Origin: a virus
Length of the DNA: 58,168 nucleotides
Strand: one strand, 5' to 3'
IMG/VR virus record: IMGVR_UViG_3300037117_000093
Span: 1 to 58,168 of that record
The notes under the pieces are model-generated. The model did no database searches and was not told the DNA's origin. It saw only the letters and a program-made list of their open reading frames with translations. Both the position numbers and the translations under genes were made by a program. Below, one piece after another: positions 38,086 through 47,009 of this stretch; the first letter of the stretch is position 1; each line of letters opens with the position of its first letter.

Positions 38086-39948
38086 ATGCCCGACGACATT
38101 CAGACCATCGCCCCCGCCGCGACGCAGCGCGACCTCGCGACGATGCCGATCGAGCAAGCGCTCGAACTCTATGCGCCGAATTTCGCGGCCGTGCTACCGC
38201 CGAACATTCCGGTCGATCACTTCCGCCGCATGGTCGTGACGGCGATCAACGTGCAGCCGGCGCTGATGAAGGCAGACCGGCGCACGCTGTTCAATTCGTG
38301 CGTGAAGTGCGCCAGCGATGGTTTGCTGCCGGACGGGCGCGAGGCAGCGCTCGTTATCTACAAGACGAAGATCAAAGACGGCATGGGGGCCGAACGGTGG
38401 ATCGACGCGGTGCAATACCTGCCGATGGTGGCCGGCATCCGCAAGCGGTTGCGCAACAGCGGCGAGGTGGACAGCGCCACGGCCGAGGTCGTTTATCGGA
38501 AGGATCGCTTCAAATATGCACTTGGCGACGGCTCATTCATCGAACACGAACCGCCCCCGCTCGACGAGGACCGCGGCGACGCGATTGGTGCCTATGCCAT
38601 TATCAAGCTGACCAGCGGCGAGGTGATCCGCGAGGTAATGAGCCTGCGGGAGATTGAGCGCGTGCGCGCGGTGAGCCGCAGCAAGGACAAAGGCCCGTGG
38701 GTTGATTGGTGGGGCGAGATGGCGCGCAAGACGGTGCTACGCCGTGCCGCTAAGGCCGCGCCGCAGGCGTCGACGCTCGAAAAGTTGCTGATGCGCGATG
38801 ATGACGAGGAAGAATTGCCGGACGCCGCATCGCTGCCGCCGGCGCCAGCCAGGCCGACTCGGCAACAATTCGCGCTGCCGCCGCAGGATTACGCCGACCC
38901 ACCCGCCGCCGAGCCGGCGCAGACCTTCGCCGTCATCGACCTCGATGGCGTCGAGATACAGTACGCGACGGCAGCCGAAGCCGCGAATGAGATCGCGCTG
39001 ATCCTGGCGCAAGCGGCCAAGCGCGGTCCCGAGGCGCTGGAGGGCGCCCTTGAGCAGAACGAGCCGATCATGCGGCTCGGCGATGCGGCGGCCTCGGTCA
39101 TTGAGGCGTATAACGCGCTGTCGGCAGATTTGAAACAGACTTCGGCGCGCGAAGCGTCGGAGCGCTCTCAGGCCGGTGGTCTTGGCGGACCGGAGCCGGT
39201 CGGGGAGCGTCCCAATCATCCCCGTGCTGGTGCAGAGCCAGGCCGCGGCGGCGCAACCTTGCCGGAACGTGAACCCGGGAACGCGGCGCATGCCGAGGGC
39301 GGCCGAACAGCCGGTTCAATTCCGGCGACGGGGGCCACCGATGCCGCGCCAGATCGCCCGGTTCCGCAAGCGCTTATCGACCGCGGCGATGCGGTCGCGG
39401 TGAGCGGCAAGGACAAACTCAACGATTGGTGGAGCAACCTCTCGGCGTTCCAGCGCGGCGACCTCGGGGCCAAGGGCCGCGGGAGGGGACCGCATTACGA
39501 GCGATGGGAGACGGTCGCCACGGAGGCGGATGATGCCGCGCGCCAGCCGCCGCCAGCGCAGCAGAGTGCGGCGGCCAGTCCCAACCACCCGGCGCGCGCG
39601 CCCGTAGCGGCACCGGCCGCTCCCGCTGGCAATCTTCTGGCCGGCGATACCGAGCGCCGGGTGCCGAGACGCGTTCCGGAGCCGGAGCTGACCGCAAAGC
39701 CATTCGACCCGGCCGCCACGCTGCGCGGATCGCTCGCCATCGAGCCGGTGATGAACAATGGGCGCCCAGACTGGCGCGCTTGGTATGTGGCGCTGTTCGC
39801 CCCGAAGCTGCGCCAGGCGACCGGCGAAACTCTCCCATTCCTGCTCGGCGATAACCAGGATCACCTGACGGCGGCGCGGAACGCGGGCTATGCGGCGGAA
39901 ATCGACGCCGCGGTCAAGGAAGCTTGGGCGAAGGTGGGTGCGCCCTAA
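38086..39948 (+). CDS. recT: RecT-family single-strand annealing protein with long C-terminal extension
   Basis: ATG 38086 follows GGAGAGA. Residues 1 to about 250 are RecT-like ('LFNSCVKCASDGLLPDGREA', 'VQYLPMVAGIRKRLRNSG', 'WWGEMARKTVLRRAAKAAPQ'). The remaining 370 residues are mostly Ala/Pro/Gly-rich and low-complexity, with ordered islands ('KLNDWWSNLSAFQRGDLGAK' and 'PDWRAWYVALFAPKLRQATG'). RecT proteins are usually near 270-370 residues. No exonuclease partner was found. The extension may recruit a partner. Confidence 0.87.
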   Translation: MPDDIQTIAPAATQRDLATMPIEQALELYAPNFAAVLPPNIPVDHFRRMVVTAINVQPALMKADRRTLFNSCVKCASDGLLPDGREAALVIYKTKIKDGMGAERWIDAVQYLPMVAGIRKRLRNSGEVDSATAEVVYRKDRFKYALGDGSFIEHEPPPLDEDRGDAIGAYAIIKLTSGEVIREVMSLREIERVRAVSRSKDKGPWVDWWGEMARKTVLRRAAKAAPQASTLEKLLMRDDDEEELPDAASLPPAPARPTRQQFALPPQDYADPPAAEPAQTFAVIDLDGVEIQYATAAEAANEIALILAQAAKRGPEALEGALEQNEPIMRLGDAAASVIEAYNALSADLKQTSAREASERSQAGGLGGPEPVGERPNHPRAGAEPGRGGATLPEREPGNAAHAEGGRTAGSIPATGATDAAPDRPVPQALIDRGDAVAVSGKDKLNDWWSNLSAFQRGDLGAKGRGRGPHYERWETVATEADDAARQPPPAQQSAAASPNHPARAPVAAPAAPAGNLLAGDTERRVPRRVPEPELTAKPFDPAATLRGSLAIEPVMNNGRPDWRAWYVALFAPKLRQATGETLPFLLGDNQDHLTAARNAGYAAEIDAAVKEAWAKVGAP

Positions 39949-40547
39949 GCCGCCGTGCCGCGGTGGTAGCGCCAGTCCTCTAGCGCAAGCGCCGCCTCGG
40001 CGCGCGGGTCGGTTCCCCAGGGAATGTTCGTGCTCCAGACGCGCGGCAAGACCTCGACGCGCACCGCAAATACCCCAGGCGAGATTTTGGACGGAGCGAG
40101 CCAGCATGCCGACAGCACCTCGCTAACCTCGCTGGTATCCTCGGCGCCCTCCGAGCACATCCAGCTATCGGGTTCTCGCCAGTTTCTGGTCAGGCCGAAC
40201 GGGACGAGAAACGAGACGATCGACCGCCAGTCGTAGGGTTTCCCCAGCTTTACCCGATGCGCCGCCCAGAACGCGGAGAACTGCTGATCGGTGACGGGGA
40301 CCGTCAGGATGTCGCATTGGTGGAACGTGGTGTAGCCAGGAGGCCTTAACTGAAACCCGCGCGGCACCCCCGCCAGCCTGTCATTGCGCGCCCCGTAGAG
40401 CCAGCCTTCGATCGCCCAATCCAGCCCGGCCGGAACGATCGTGTCGACATGGCTACGGCCACCCGAGTAGCCCGCGATGAACGCAGACCCGATATCCGGC
40501 ATGAACCGCCGACCGCCGACGATAATGCGAAATTGCAGGAACTTCAT
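39945..40547 (-). CDS. Permuted papain-like (YiiX/NlpC-type) peptidase, lysis region
   Basis: The 200-residue product (ATG 40547) has a His in 'SGGRSHVDTIV' (His 33) and a Cys in 'DSWMCSEGAED' (Cys 131), the order expected for circularly permuted NlpC/P60-like enzymes. It lacks a signal peptide. A 12-codon ORF (40544-40582) links it to the lipoprotein gene by ATGA and TGA/ATG overlaps. It may be a second cell-wall enzyme or process a virion protein. Confidence 0.6.
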   Translation of the reverse strand: MKFLQFRIIVGGRRFMPDIGSAFIAGYSGGRSHVDTIVPAGLDWAIEGWLYGARNDRLAGVPRGFQLRPPGYTTFHQCDILTVPVTDQQFSAFWAAHRVKLGKPYDWRSIVSFLVPFGLTRNWREPDSWMCSEGAEDTSEVSEVLSACWLAPSKISPGVFAVRVEVLPRVWSTNIPWGTDPRAEAALALEDWRYHRGTAA

Positions 40548-40578
40548 GGCCGGAACGTCACGATCGTGAACGGCCGGC

Positions 40579-40956
40579 TCATTTCGCCGGGGGCGCGATC
40601 GCCGCGGTCAATGGCGGGATGATCTGGTTGAGAAGCCATGCGGCCTGCTGCGCCGGCGTCGTCGTGTCGTTCAACGGCGGCCCGTTCAGGCAATAGGCGT
40701 CGCCCATGCCCTTGACGACACCGATCGCGGCGCCGGCAGCGCCGCCGGTCGCACCGCTCGCCGCAGCAAGGCCGATGTTTATGCTCCCCTGCAACAGCGG
40801 ATTGGCCTCGACTGAGTGCAGCGTCGCGCATGCTTGGGCGATGACCGGCGCGGCCTTCGCCTCGAAGGCGATTACCTGAGCTTGCTGCGCCGTCGAGCAG
40901 GAAGCGAGGGCGAACAGAGAGATGCCGGCGAGAACGCGGCGGGTGAGCGAGGTCAT
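40579..40956 (-). CDS. Lipoprotein in the lysis cassette
   Basis: The 125-residue product (ATG 40956) starts with a lipoprotein signal (MTSLTRRVLAGISLFALASC; Cys at residue 20). The mature part is helical and Gly/Ala-rich ('INIGLAAASGATGGAAGAAI', a possible glycine-zipper) and ends 'WLLNQIIPPLTAAIAPPAK'. It may insert in or span the outer membrane during lysis. It is not a standard Rz1. Confidence 0.65.
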   Translation of the reverse strand: MTSLTRRVLAGISLFALASCSTAQQAQVIAFEAKAAPVIAQACATLHSVEANPLLQGSINIGLAAASGATGGAAGAAIGVVKGMGDAYCLNGPPLNDTTTPAQQAAWLLNQIIPPLTAAIAPPAK

Positions 40957-40960
40957 GGGT

Positions 40961-41119
40961 TCAAAGCCTTCCCGATAGAAGTAGCACGATCAGAACGATG
41001 ATGATGATCGTCCCGAGGCCGATGCCGCCGTAGCCGAAGCCGACATTGCCGCCGCGGTAGGCGAAGCCGCCCCCGCCCATGAGGATGACCACAAGAACGA
41101 TCAGCAGAATGAGGCCCAT
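40961..41119 (-). CDS. 52-residue double-hydrophobic membrane protein
   Basis: ATG 41119 overlaps the preceding stop. The product (MGLILLIVLVVILMGGGGFA ... IIIIVLIVLLLSGRL) has two hydrophobic helices separated by a Gly/Tyr-rich loop, like DUF3309 small proteins. It could aid membrane lesion formation. Confidence 0.6.
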   Translation of the reverse strand: MGLILLIVLVVILMGGGGFAYRGGNVGFGYGGIGLGTIIIIVLIVLLLSGRL

Positions 41120-41298
41120 CACGGCGTCTCCGACTTGGTGAAATAGGTCGCGGCGAACGTGAGGCCCGCAGAGAGAACCGTCGTCATTGCTGCCTGGACC
41201 TCGGGCGGCGCGGGATGCCCGAAGGCCCAGAAGCCAATCATGCAGATGGCGCCGGCGAGTGCCGTCGACCCCGAGGCCGCGACCGCCTTATTCGGCAA
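41119..41298 (-). CDS. Holin-like protein (TTG start)
   Basis: Starting at TTG 41298 gives 59 residues with two hydrophobic segments ('AASGSTALAGAICMIGFWAF' and 'AAMTTVLSAGLTFAATYFT') around 'GHPAPPEVQ', matching the short two-helix holins of alphaproteobacterial phages. It is 1 bp after the stop of the next-upstream gene, so reinitiation would explain the absence of a ribosome binding site. It sits two genes after the muramidase. Confidence 0.58.
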   Translation of the reverse strand: MPNKAVAASGSTALAGAICMIGFWAFGHPAPPEVQAAMTTVLSAGLTFAATYFTKSETP

Positions 41299-41299
41299 G

Positions 41300-41560
41300 T
41301 TACGGGGCCGGCGTGGTCGTGCCGCCGCCGGCCGCTGCCGGGCCGCTTGCTGGCGCCGGGACGCTGGTCGCCGCCGTGACGGCCACCATCACCGCAGGGG
41401 CTGCGGTCGCGATATCGTTGAGCACGGACACGGCCTTCTGCTCCGGCGTGTCGCTGCTGTTGACCTCGGTCTTTGCTGCTTCGAAGACCTGAAATAGCCC
41501 CTCGACCGTCGAGCCGATCGGCTTGATGTTGGCGAGGATCGTGGCGAGCCATGTGGGCAT
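41300..41560 (-). CDS. Small protein in the lysis cassette, unknown
   Basis: ATG 41560 gives 86 residues: an amphipathic helix (MPTWLATILANIKPIGSTVE), a helical middle ('EQKAVSVLNDIATAAPAVMV') and a Pro/Ala/Gly tail. The longer frame to 41638 overlaps nothing supportive. It may be a regulator of lysis. Confidence 0.55.
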   Translation of the reverse strand: MPTWLATILANIKPIGSTVEGLFQVFEAAKTEVNSSDTPEQKAVSVLNDIATAAPAVMVAVTAATSVPAPASGPAAAGGGTTTPAP

Positions 41561-41618
41561 GATGCAATTCCCGTTGGATTGAGGATCTTCGGTTCGCCAT
41601 TTATGCGCGCGATGACCG

Positions 41619-42467
41619 CTATTTTGCAAGCGCCGCAAAGGTCAGCGGCCCGACCGCGCCGTCCGCGGTCAAGCCGTTTGCCTTCTGGAACGCCCGCACG
41701 GCGGCATCCGTGTCCGGCCCGAATACCCCGTCAACGGTGATCATCCCGAGCTTGGTCTGCAAATCCGTCACATCAGCGCCGCTCATCGGCGGGTCGGTCA
41801 GCCGCAGGAAGCGGTGCGGCTCTGTTGGCGCGGGTCCCGGAGCCGCTGGCGCAGAACTAGCCGCAGCGGCTGCCTGATGCCTGGCATAGGCGGCGCCGAT
41901 CATCGCGGCGTAGTGATCGACCTGGCCCGGTCCATTATAATGCAGCGCGAAGGTCGCCCAATCCTGATCCGCCAGCGCCGCGTCGAGACGGCCGTGTCGG
42001 CAGAATGCGACGAAAGCCGCCAGGTGCTGCGCTTCGCCTTCGCACATCGCGCCGACAAAGCTCTCAACGTCAGGGAAGCCACAGACGGCGAAGTTCTCGC
42101 CCATGACCTGAAACCGCCCCCAGCTCGCGCTTTGGAGCGCCGCCGTCCGGTCCAGCGCAATCGCCTCGGCGAGCCGATCGTATTGGTGCGCGCCGGCCGC
42201 CCCGTACAGCGATCGATCCCATGCCGGCGAACTGACGTTCGGATTGCTGCGGTCCCATCGCCCTGCGGTCAGGCCGTGGAAAGTATGAGCCTCGAAAAGT
42301 ATCTTCGGGCGCCCATCGCCATTACCGAGAAAACCGCCGCCGGCGCTCTCGACATCGCAGACGGCCTCGACCGCGGCTAGGTCGCAATCAAGCGCCGTCG
42401 CGGCAGCCGCGAGGTCAGCCGGAGTAAGCGGCGTTGCTGCGCCGCGAAAATCGAGAGGAATGGTCAT
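41619..42467 (-). CDS. N-acetylmuramidase endolysin with peptidoglycan-binding domain
   Basis: ATG 42467 (ATGA coupling) gives 282 residues. Residues 5-185 match the DUF3380 muramidase ('AAVEAVCDVESAGGGFLGNG', catalytic Glu 40; 'KILFEAHTFHGLTAGRWDR'; 'SWGRFQVMGENF'). A PG_binding_1 domain ends the protein ('DVTDLQTKLGMITVDGVFGP', 'AVRAFQKANGLTADGAVGP'). It degrades the host cell wall at lysis. Confidence 0.9.
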   Translation of the reverse strand: MTIPLDFRGAATPLTPADLAAAATALDCDLAAVEAVCDVESAGGGFLGNGDGRPKILFEAHTFHGLTAGRWDRSNPNVSSPAWDRSLYGAAGAHQYDRLAEAIALDRTAALQSASWGRFQVMGENFAVCGFPDVESFVGAMCEGEAQHLAAFVAFCRHGRLDAALADQDWATFALHYNGPGQVDHYAAMIGAAYARHQAAAAASSAPAAPGPAPTEPHRFLRLTDPPMSGADVTDLQTKLGMITVDGVFGPDTDAAVRAFQKANGLTADGAVGPLTFAALAK

Positions 42468-43261
42468 GTCACCGTCCATGAAGCGGTTGCTGATCGCGAA
42501 ACCCATTGCCCGGCAGCATGAGCCTCGATCGCGAGCGTGGCAAATGGGGTGTTTGTCTGCGCATTCCCGCCCCCCGCGCTGTTCGTCCCGCCGATTGCGA
42601 TCTTGTCCGTGCCTGCGCAGAGGATTTCGACCGTGAATGCGGCGCTCACCAGGAATTCGTAGCTGAGACCGCGGGCCGCAGCCGGAAGGCTGAAGATCAC
42701 GGTCCCCGAGGCACCGATGTTGTCGAAATGCGTCCCGTTGTCGATCGTCGAAACCGTGTAATTCGTCGTCTTGCTGACCATAGGAACCGGAGGTCCGGTT
42801 CCTGGAATAAATGGCGCCGCAAACGGTGTGTAGTAATTAGCGCCACCGCTCAAAACCAAAGCAGCCCATCCACCAGGCAAGGTGAAGCTGCTCACGCCGT
42901 TAATAAGGCTAGTTGTTGGCGTTAGCGTGACGAGGCCGGATCCTTCATTGGCGACTATGAAACAAGCACCATCCTGGAAATTATTAGCAACCCCTGCTTG
43001 CGGCAACGTGACCGCAACCGGAGAAGCGTCATTAAAGACGACAAAACCGCCCTGATCGGAGGGCTGAATAGTATAGGCCGTGACCCCCGCATGGGCATGC
43101 AACGGGAAACCACCAACGATCCATCCCCCCAGTGTTGTTCCGTCCATCACATGAAGAGAAACATCATCAGTATTTACGACTAGTTGTCCAGGCGACCCTC
43201 CGACGCCATTGAAGGCGGCAATTGTTGCCGTCGTTCCGATTACCTGTTCAACCGGGATCAT
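42464..43261 (-). CDS. Tail fibre-type beta-structured protein
   Basis: The 265-residue product (ATG 43261) is beta-rich with regular Gly/Thr turns and hydrophobic strands ('VTAYTIQPSDQGGFVVFNDA', 'VNTDDVSLHVMDGTTLGGWI'). The middle part contains the phage fibre pattern 'NYYTPFAAPFIPGTGP'. It lies directly after the tail-tip gene and before the lysin, the usual place for receptor-binding proteins. Confidence in the exact role is moderate. Confidence 0.65.
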   Translation of the reverse strand: MIPVEQVIGTTATIAAFNGVGGSPGQLVVNTDDVSLHVMDGTTLGGWIVGGFPLHAHAGVTAYTIQPSDQGGFVVFNDASPVAVTLPQAGVANNFQDGACFIVANEGSGLVTLTPTTSLINGVSSFTLPGGWAALVLSGGANYYTPFAAPFIPGTGPPVPMVSKTTNYTVSTIDNGTHFDNIGASGTVIFSLPAAARGLSYEFLVSAAFTVEILCAGTDKIAIGGTNSAGGGNAQTNTPFATLAIEAHAAGQWVSRSATASWTVT

Positions 43262-43272
43262 AGGCGTCCCCC

Positions 43273-45627
43273 TTATAGCGTTCCGAGATGGATATTATAG
43301 AGGAACGGACTGCAAGCGGCCGACCCTCCCGAATTCAAGTTCAATCCAGGCAAAACCGGCGATCCCAGCGCGCCCCAATTTTCGGGATTGCCCGCCAATA
43401 ACCCAGCGAGGACGGCATTGTTCGATGGTCCTACCCCGGCGCCTGTCGGCGAATAGGTGTACGTGACGATGTTCGGATCGCTGAGCGATTGCACCCCGGC
43501 ATTGTAATTATTGAAGCTCGTCATCTTCAAGTATACCGTCTCGCCGACGAGCTGCGGCGGAAGGGTGATATTCGCCACGGAGCTGTCAACCCGCAGGAAC
43601 TGCGCCCCAGAAAGATGCGCGAGGCCCTGCGTGCCATAGAGGCCACGGTAAAGCCCCGTGAGGTTGTAGGCGTTCGGCCCGGTCAGCGTCGCCGTGGTGA
43701 AGGAAAGCAGCTCGATGCATCCGCTGGCGTCGATGATCGCGCAGAGGGTCGCACCGCCGGCCGCGATGGTCGCTGTCGTCGAAGAGAGTTGGCCGCCGCT
43801 TTCGAGCAACGTGACGGACAGGGTGTTGGTGCCGTCTGGATTGGCGCCCGTGTAGGCCGCCAGGTTAGCGGTCAGCGTGCCTTGCCGCGACGGGCCATTG
43901 ATGGTGCCGATTTGGGTATAGACCCCGTTCGACGCCGCCGAGGCGTAGATCTCGCAGCCGCCCCAATTTGGATCGGCAACGCCGCTGATCGCGCTCGATG
44001 CGCCAATGACGATCGTCGGCGACGCTGTGCCTGCCGCGGCGAGCATCTGGGCTGTCGGCTCGAAAATCGCCGGCACGTTGATGGAATGCGCCGGCACATT
44101 GGTTTGGAATGTCGTTGTCGCGGTCGTTACCGGCGCGGGGAAAATAGTCGGCGCCCCGGCGCCCGCCGGGAATTCCTCCGCGACAATGGTGAGCGCGCTC
44201 TCTTCGTCTTCGTCGATCGACACGATGCGGAAGGTCATGTTGACCAGCGGCCCGCTCGTCACCTCGATTACGTCCATCGGATCGAAGAACGCAAAGGCCG
44301 GGGGCAGGCGAAATGTGACCTTGCGGCGGATGGACATATTGCGCCGGAGTTGGACCGTCGCTGACGCCTGCGCATATCCACCATGACTAAACTCATGCGC
44401 GACCTGCGCGTTGTCAATGCGCGGGCCGTAAAGCTCAATCGCGACCTCGTCTGAGTCCTGCTCGATGTTGTCGTTGAATTGGTTTGACTGATCGCGAAAA
44501 CTCACCCGAACGTAGTTATACACGTCGGATGGATCGCTGCGCTCAAGCGTGACCGGCTCTTCCTCGGGGTTTTTCGACTGGAGGAAATGGTCATCGGTGA
44601 AGGCGATAATCGGATCGACGATCGGAACAAAATACTTTTGCAGGACGCCGGTCGGATTGGGCCATGTATAGCCAGGATTAGATGCGTTCGGTTCATCCCA
44701 ATAGGGAATGAATTTGAGCGTCGCGCCGGTCCAAACAACCGCAACGGCCATGTTCTTTGTCCAGCGGTCGATGATCGAGGATGCCGACTCCGCGCTGTTA
44801 ATGTATTCCGACCAGCCGAACCCGATGGCTTGGCAATAGGTCTGAAGAGTGCCGTCGCCAACAGCCGGAATGGACGATGATGTGGTCGAAAAGATGCTCG
44901 GGTCGATCAGGTCAGCCGGAAAGCCGGCACCGTAGCGCGGGTTTGTCAGGAAGTCATTGATGCAAAGCGCCGGGTCAGCGTCCACGAGGCCAGCTGCATA
45001 GCTGACAAAGAACTGCCCGTCGTTGTTCTGGTAGCTGCCGGTGTAGGTCGATGGGAAGAGCGGACAGGTGCCGGCAAACGCTCCCAACGGAACGAAGTTG
45101 ATCTGCGGCGGCGTCGCGGTCGAGTCGAGTTGCATGTTCGGCAACCCGACATAGCAGGTGTCTTTGTACCCGCGCGCGTCGGCCGGCCATAGACCCTCAA
45201 CATAAGTCCATGGTTCCTGATCCGGGCCGCCGGGGAAGAATGTCGCATTTACCGGGATATCGTTGGGCTGCCCGGACTTGCCAACCTGGCTGTTCGGGTC
45301 CACCTCGGAGAGCGCGAGGTTGAACGAGATGTTGCTGTCGTAGTACATCGCGATGATGTTGCCGATCGGCCCTTCGCATATCGCGATCACCAGCGTCGCG
45401 TAGTAGAGAGACTGCTGTGAGGTATTTTTGCCGCCGGTGAGAAGGCCCTTGCCGCCCTTTCCGCCACTGGTGTTTACTTGGACACGGTTAAACCCGTTCG
45501 CATAAACGATATTTCCGGGAACACGCGGCGCGCCGTAGACTATGGCAATGGGAAGCGCTTGAACCGCGGACTGGATCTGCGTTCCGTAATAATTTATGAC
45601 TCCATACTTTTGCTGCGAGAAACCCAT
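43273..45627 (-). CDS. Tail tip/host-specificity protein (GTA-TIM-like)
   Basis: The 784-residue product (ATG 45627) starts 'MGFSQQKYGVINYYGTQIQS' and has 'ALPIAIVYGAPRVPGNIVYA', 'LINDFLTNPRYG'-like text, 'SIIDRWTKNMAVAVVWTGAT', and 'PFIYNIHLGTL'-like end. The 'CINDFLTNPRYGAGF' and fibronectin-like sections match large tail-tip proteins of phages and gene transfer agents. It binds or adsorbs to host. It follows an NlpC/P60 gene, as in the GTA order. Confidence 0.82.
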   Translation of the reverse strand: MGFSQQKYGVINYYGTQIQSAVQALPIAIVYGAPRVPGNIVYANGFNRVQVNTSGGKGGKGLLTGGKNTSQQSLYYATLVIAICEGPIGNIIAMYYDSNISFNLALSEVDPNSQVGKSGQPNDIPVNATFFPGGPDQEPWTYVEGLWPADARGYKDTCYVGLPNMQLDSTATPPQINFVPLGAFAGTCPLFPSTYTGSYQNNDGQFFVSYAAGLVDADPALCINDFLTNPRYGAGFPADLIDPSIFSTTSSSIPAVGDGTLQTYCQAIGFGWSEYINSAESASSIIDRWTKNMAVAVVWTGATLKFIPYWDEPNASNPGYTWPNPTGVLQKYFVPIVDPIIAFTDDHFLQSKNPEEEPVTLERSDPSDVYNYVRVSFRDQSNQFNDNIEQDSDEVAIELYGPRIDNAQVAHEFSHGGYAQASATVQLRRNMSIRRKVTFRLPPAFAFFDPMDVIEVTSGPLVNMTFRIVSIDEDEESALTIVAEEFPAGAGAPTIFPAPVTTATTTFQTNVPAHSINVPAIFEPTAQMLAAAGTASPTIVIGASSAISGVADPNWGGCEIYASAASNGVYTQIGTINGPSRQGTLTANLAAYTGANPDGTNTLSVTLLESGGQLSSTTATIAAGGATLCAIIDASGCIELLSFTTATLTGPNAYNLTGLYRGLYGTQGLAHLSGAQFLRVDSSVANITLPPQLVGETVYLKMTSFNNYNAGVQSLSDPNIVTYTYSPTGAGVGPSNNAVLAGLLAGNPENWGALGSPVLPGLNLNSGGSAACSPFLYNIHLGTL

Positions 45628-45633
45628 CTGGAG

Positions 45634-46077
45634 CTATCCCCACAAGCTGAAATACTTGCGCGGTAGCTTTGCCATCGCCCGCGGCCCGAGCGTGCAGCGC
45701 TCAACGTTCTCGATCCTTACGCCTTCCGGCGAAAGCGAATGCACCACGCGCGGCCAGTCGATCACGATCGCGCCGTGCGAGTAGACGCGGCCGAACCGGA
45801 ACATGACGACATCGGCCGGCTTCGGTGGCCCATCGATCTCATGCGCATGCGCCAGGACGTAGTTAAGATAGACCTCGGCGTTCGAGTGCAAATGGTGCTG
45901 AGGATTGTAGTATTCGACCTCACGATCTGGAATGGCTCCCACCTTGGAATAGACCGCTAGCAGCAGAAGGCCACAGTCAACCCCGGCACCTTTGCAGCGC
46001 TGACCATCAACATAAGGCGTCCGCAGCCATTGTAGACTTTCTGCAACGATCGCGGCGCGCATTTCTTCTTCGTTCAT
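45634..46077 (-). CDS. NlpC/P60 tail peptidase
   Basis: The 147-residue product (ATG 46077) has the catalytic Cys in 'AGVDCGLLLLAVY' (Cys 35) and His in 'YSHGAIVIDWP' (His 101), with a third polar residue after it. This is the compact NlpC/P60 enzyme of phage and GTA tails that cuts the cell-wall peptide at entry. It sits between the DUF2163 and tail-tip genes with 4- and 6-bp spacing. Confidence 0.88.
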   Translation of the reverse strand: MNEEEMRAAIVAESLQWLRTPYVDGQRCKGAGVDCGLLLLAVYSKVGAIPDREVEYYNPQHHLHSNAEVYLNYVLAHAHEIDGPPKPADVVMFRFGRVYSHGAIVIDWPRVVHSLSPEGVRIENVERCTLGPRAMAKLPRKYFSLWG

Positions 46078-47009
46078 AATGAAACCATCACCGGCGGAAC
46101 CACGTCAAAGCCGCGAAAATTCGCCGTGTTCCCGAATTTGGTTCCGCATGTGTTGAATGATTTTTGACACCCCGGATAGATCGTGAAGGTGTCGCCTGGG
46201 CTACACGCGGCGTTGAGCGGATAGGCGAGGTAGACGTTGTTCGCATCGTTGGTGTCCAGGGTTGCCATCAGCCCGTCATTGACGCCGCTGGAGAAGATGA
46301 TGCGCCCGCGCTGGTAGTTGGGCAATCCGTCGCCTCCCGTGCGCGTGGCGACGCCGCCTGCGACCGGGATCACCTTCTGCGTCGGCGACGCGCCAACGGT
46401 CCCAGTGACCGCATAGGACGAGGCCAGGAGCGTGCAACCAACGCCCGCGACGTGCGTCGTCACGCTGTCGTCAAACAGCGACCACAGGCAGCTCGGCTGA
46501 TAAAAGTTCCGCGGCATGTCGATGTTGAGCTTGACGAGCGGCGACTTCACCTTGAACTGCACGCTGGCTCGGCCGAGCTTTTCGATCTTGCTCATGTAGC
46601 CGAGGAACATCGGCCACGCCGCGATCGGCGGCGCCAGGATGTCAGCCGCGACGTTGCCTGTCGTCGGCACCCAGACGATGCGGGTGCGCTGGATCGTGCC
46701 GCCGTCCATCAACCCCTCTGCCATCCCGGTGAGGAACGCCGCACCGAACAGCGTATCGGTCGGCGATGCCCAGATGGTGCAATCCTGCTCGTCGACCGAG
46801 ATGCCGACGGCGATCTTCATACGGAGCCCATCGATGCGCAGGCCCCCGGATTTGTAGTCGTTCCCGGCATAGGCGATATCGGTGTCGAAGTCGGTGAAAT
46901 AGTCGGTGAGGCCGGTCGCGGACGTGAATTTGTAAACGTGAGCGATGATCCATTGGCGCTGCCCCGCGACCAGCGCCAGGATGTACATCGAGTTCGTCGG
47001 GAGCTTCAT
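46074..47009 (-). CDS. Phage tail hub protein (DUF2163-like)
   Basis: ATG 47009 (ATGA coupling) gives 311 residues. The start 'MKLPTNSMYILALVAGQRQW' and 'FTDFDTDIAYAGNDYKSGGL' with 'TIWASPTDTLFGAAFLTGM' and a C-terminal 'PGCQKSFNTCGTKFGNTANF' match the DUF2163/gp13 GTA family, including the C-terminal Cys pair. These proteins form the tail hub with iron-sulphur-like sites in GTA. Confidence 0.85.
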   Translation of the reverse strand: MKLPTNSMYILALVAGQRQWIIAHVYKFTSATGLTDYFTDFDTDIAYAGNDYKSGGLRIDGLRMKIAVGISVDEQDCTIWASPTDTLFGAAFLTGMAEGLMDGGTIQRTRIVWVPTTGNVAADILAPPIAAWPMFLGYMSKIEKLGRASVQFKVKSPLVKLNIDMPRNFYQPSCLWSLFDDSVTTHVAGVGCTLLASSYAVTGTVGASPTQKVIPVAGGVATRTGGDGLPNYQRGRIIFSSGVNDGLMATLDTNDANNVYLAYPLNAACSPGDTFTIYPGCQKSFNTCGTKFGNTANFRGFDVVPPVMVSL

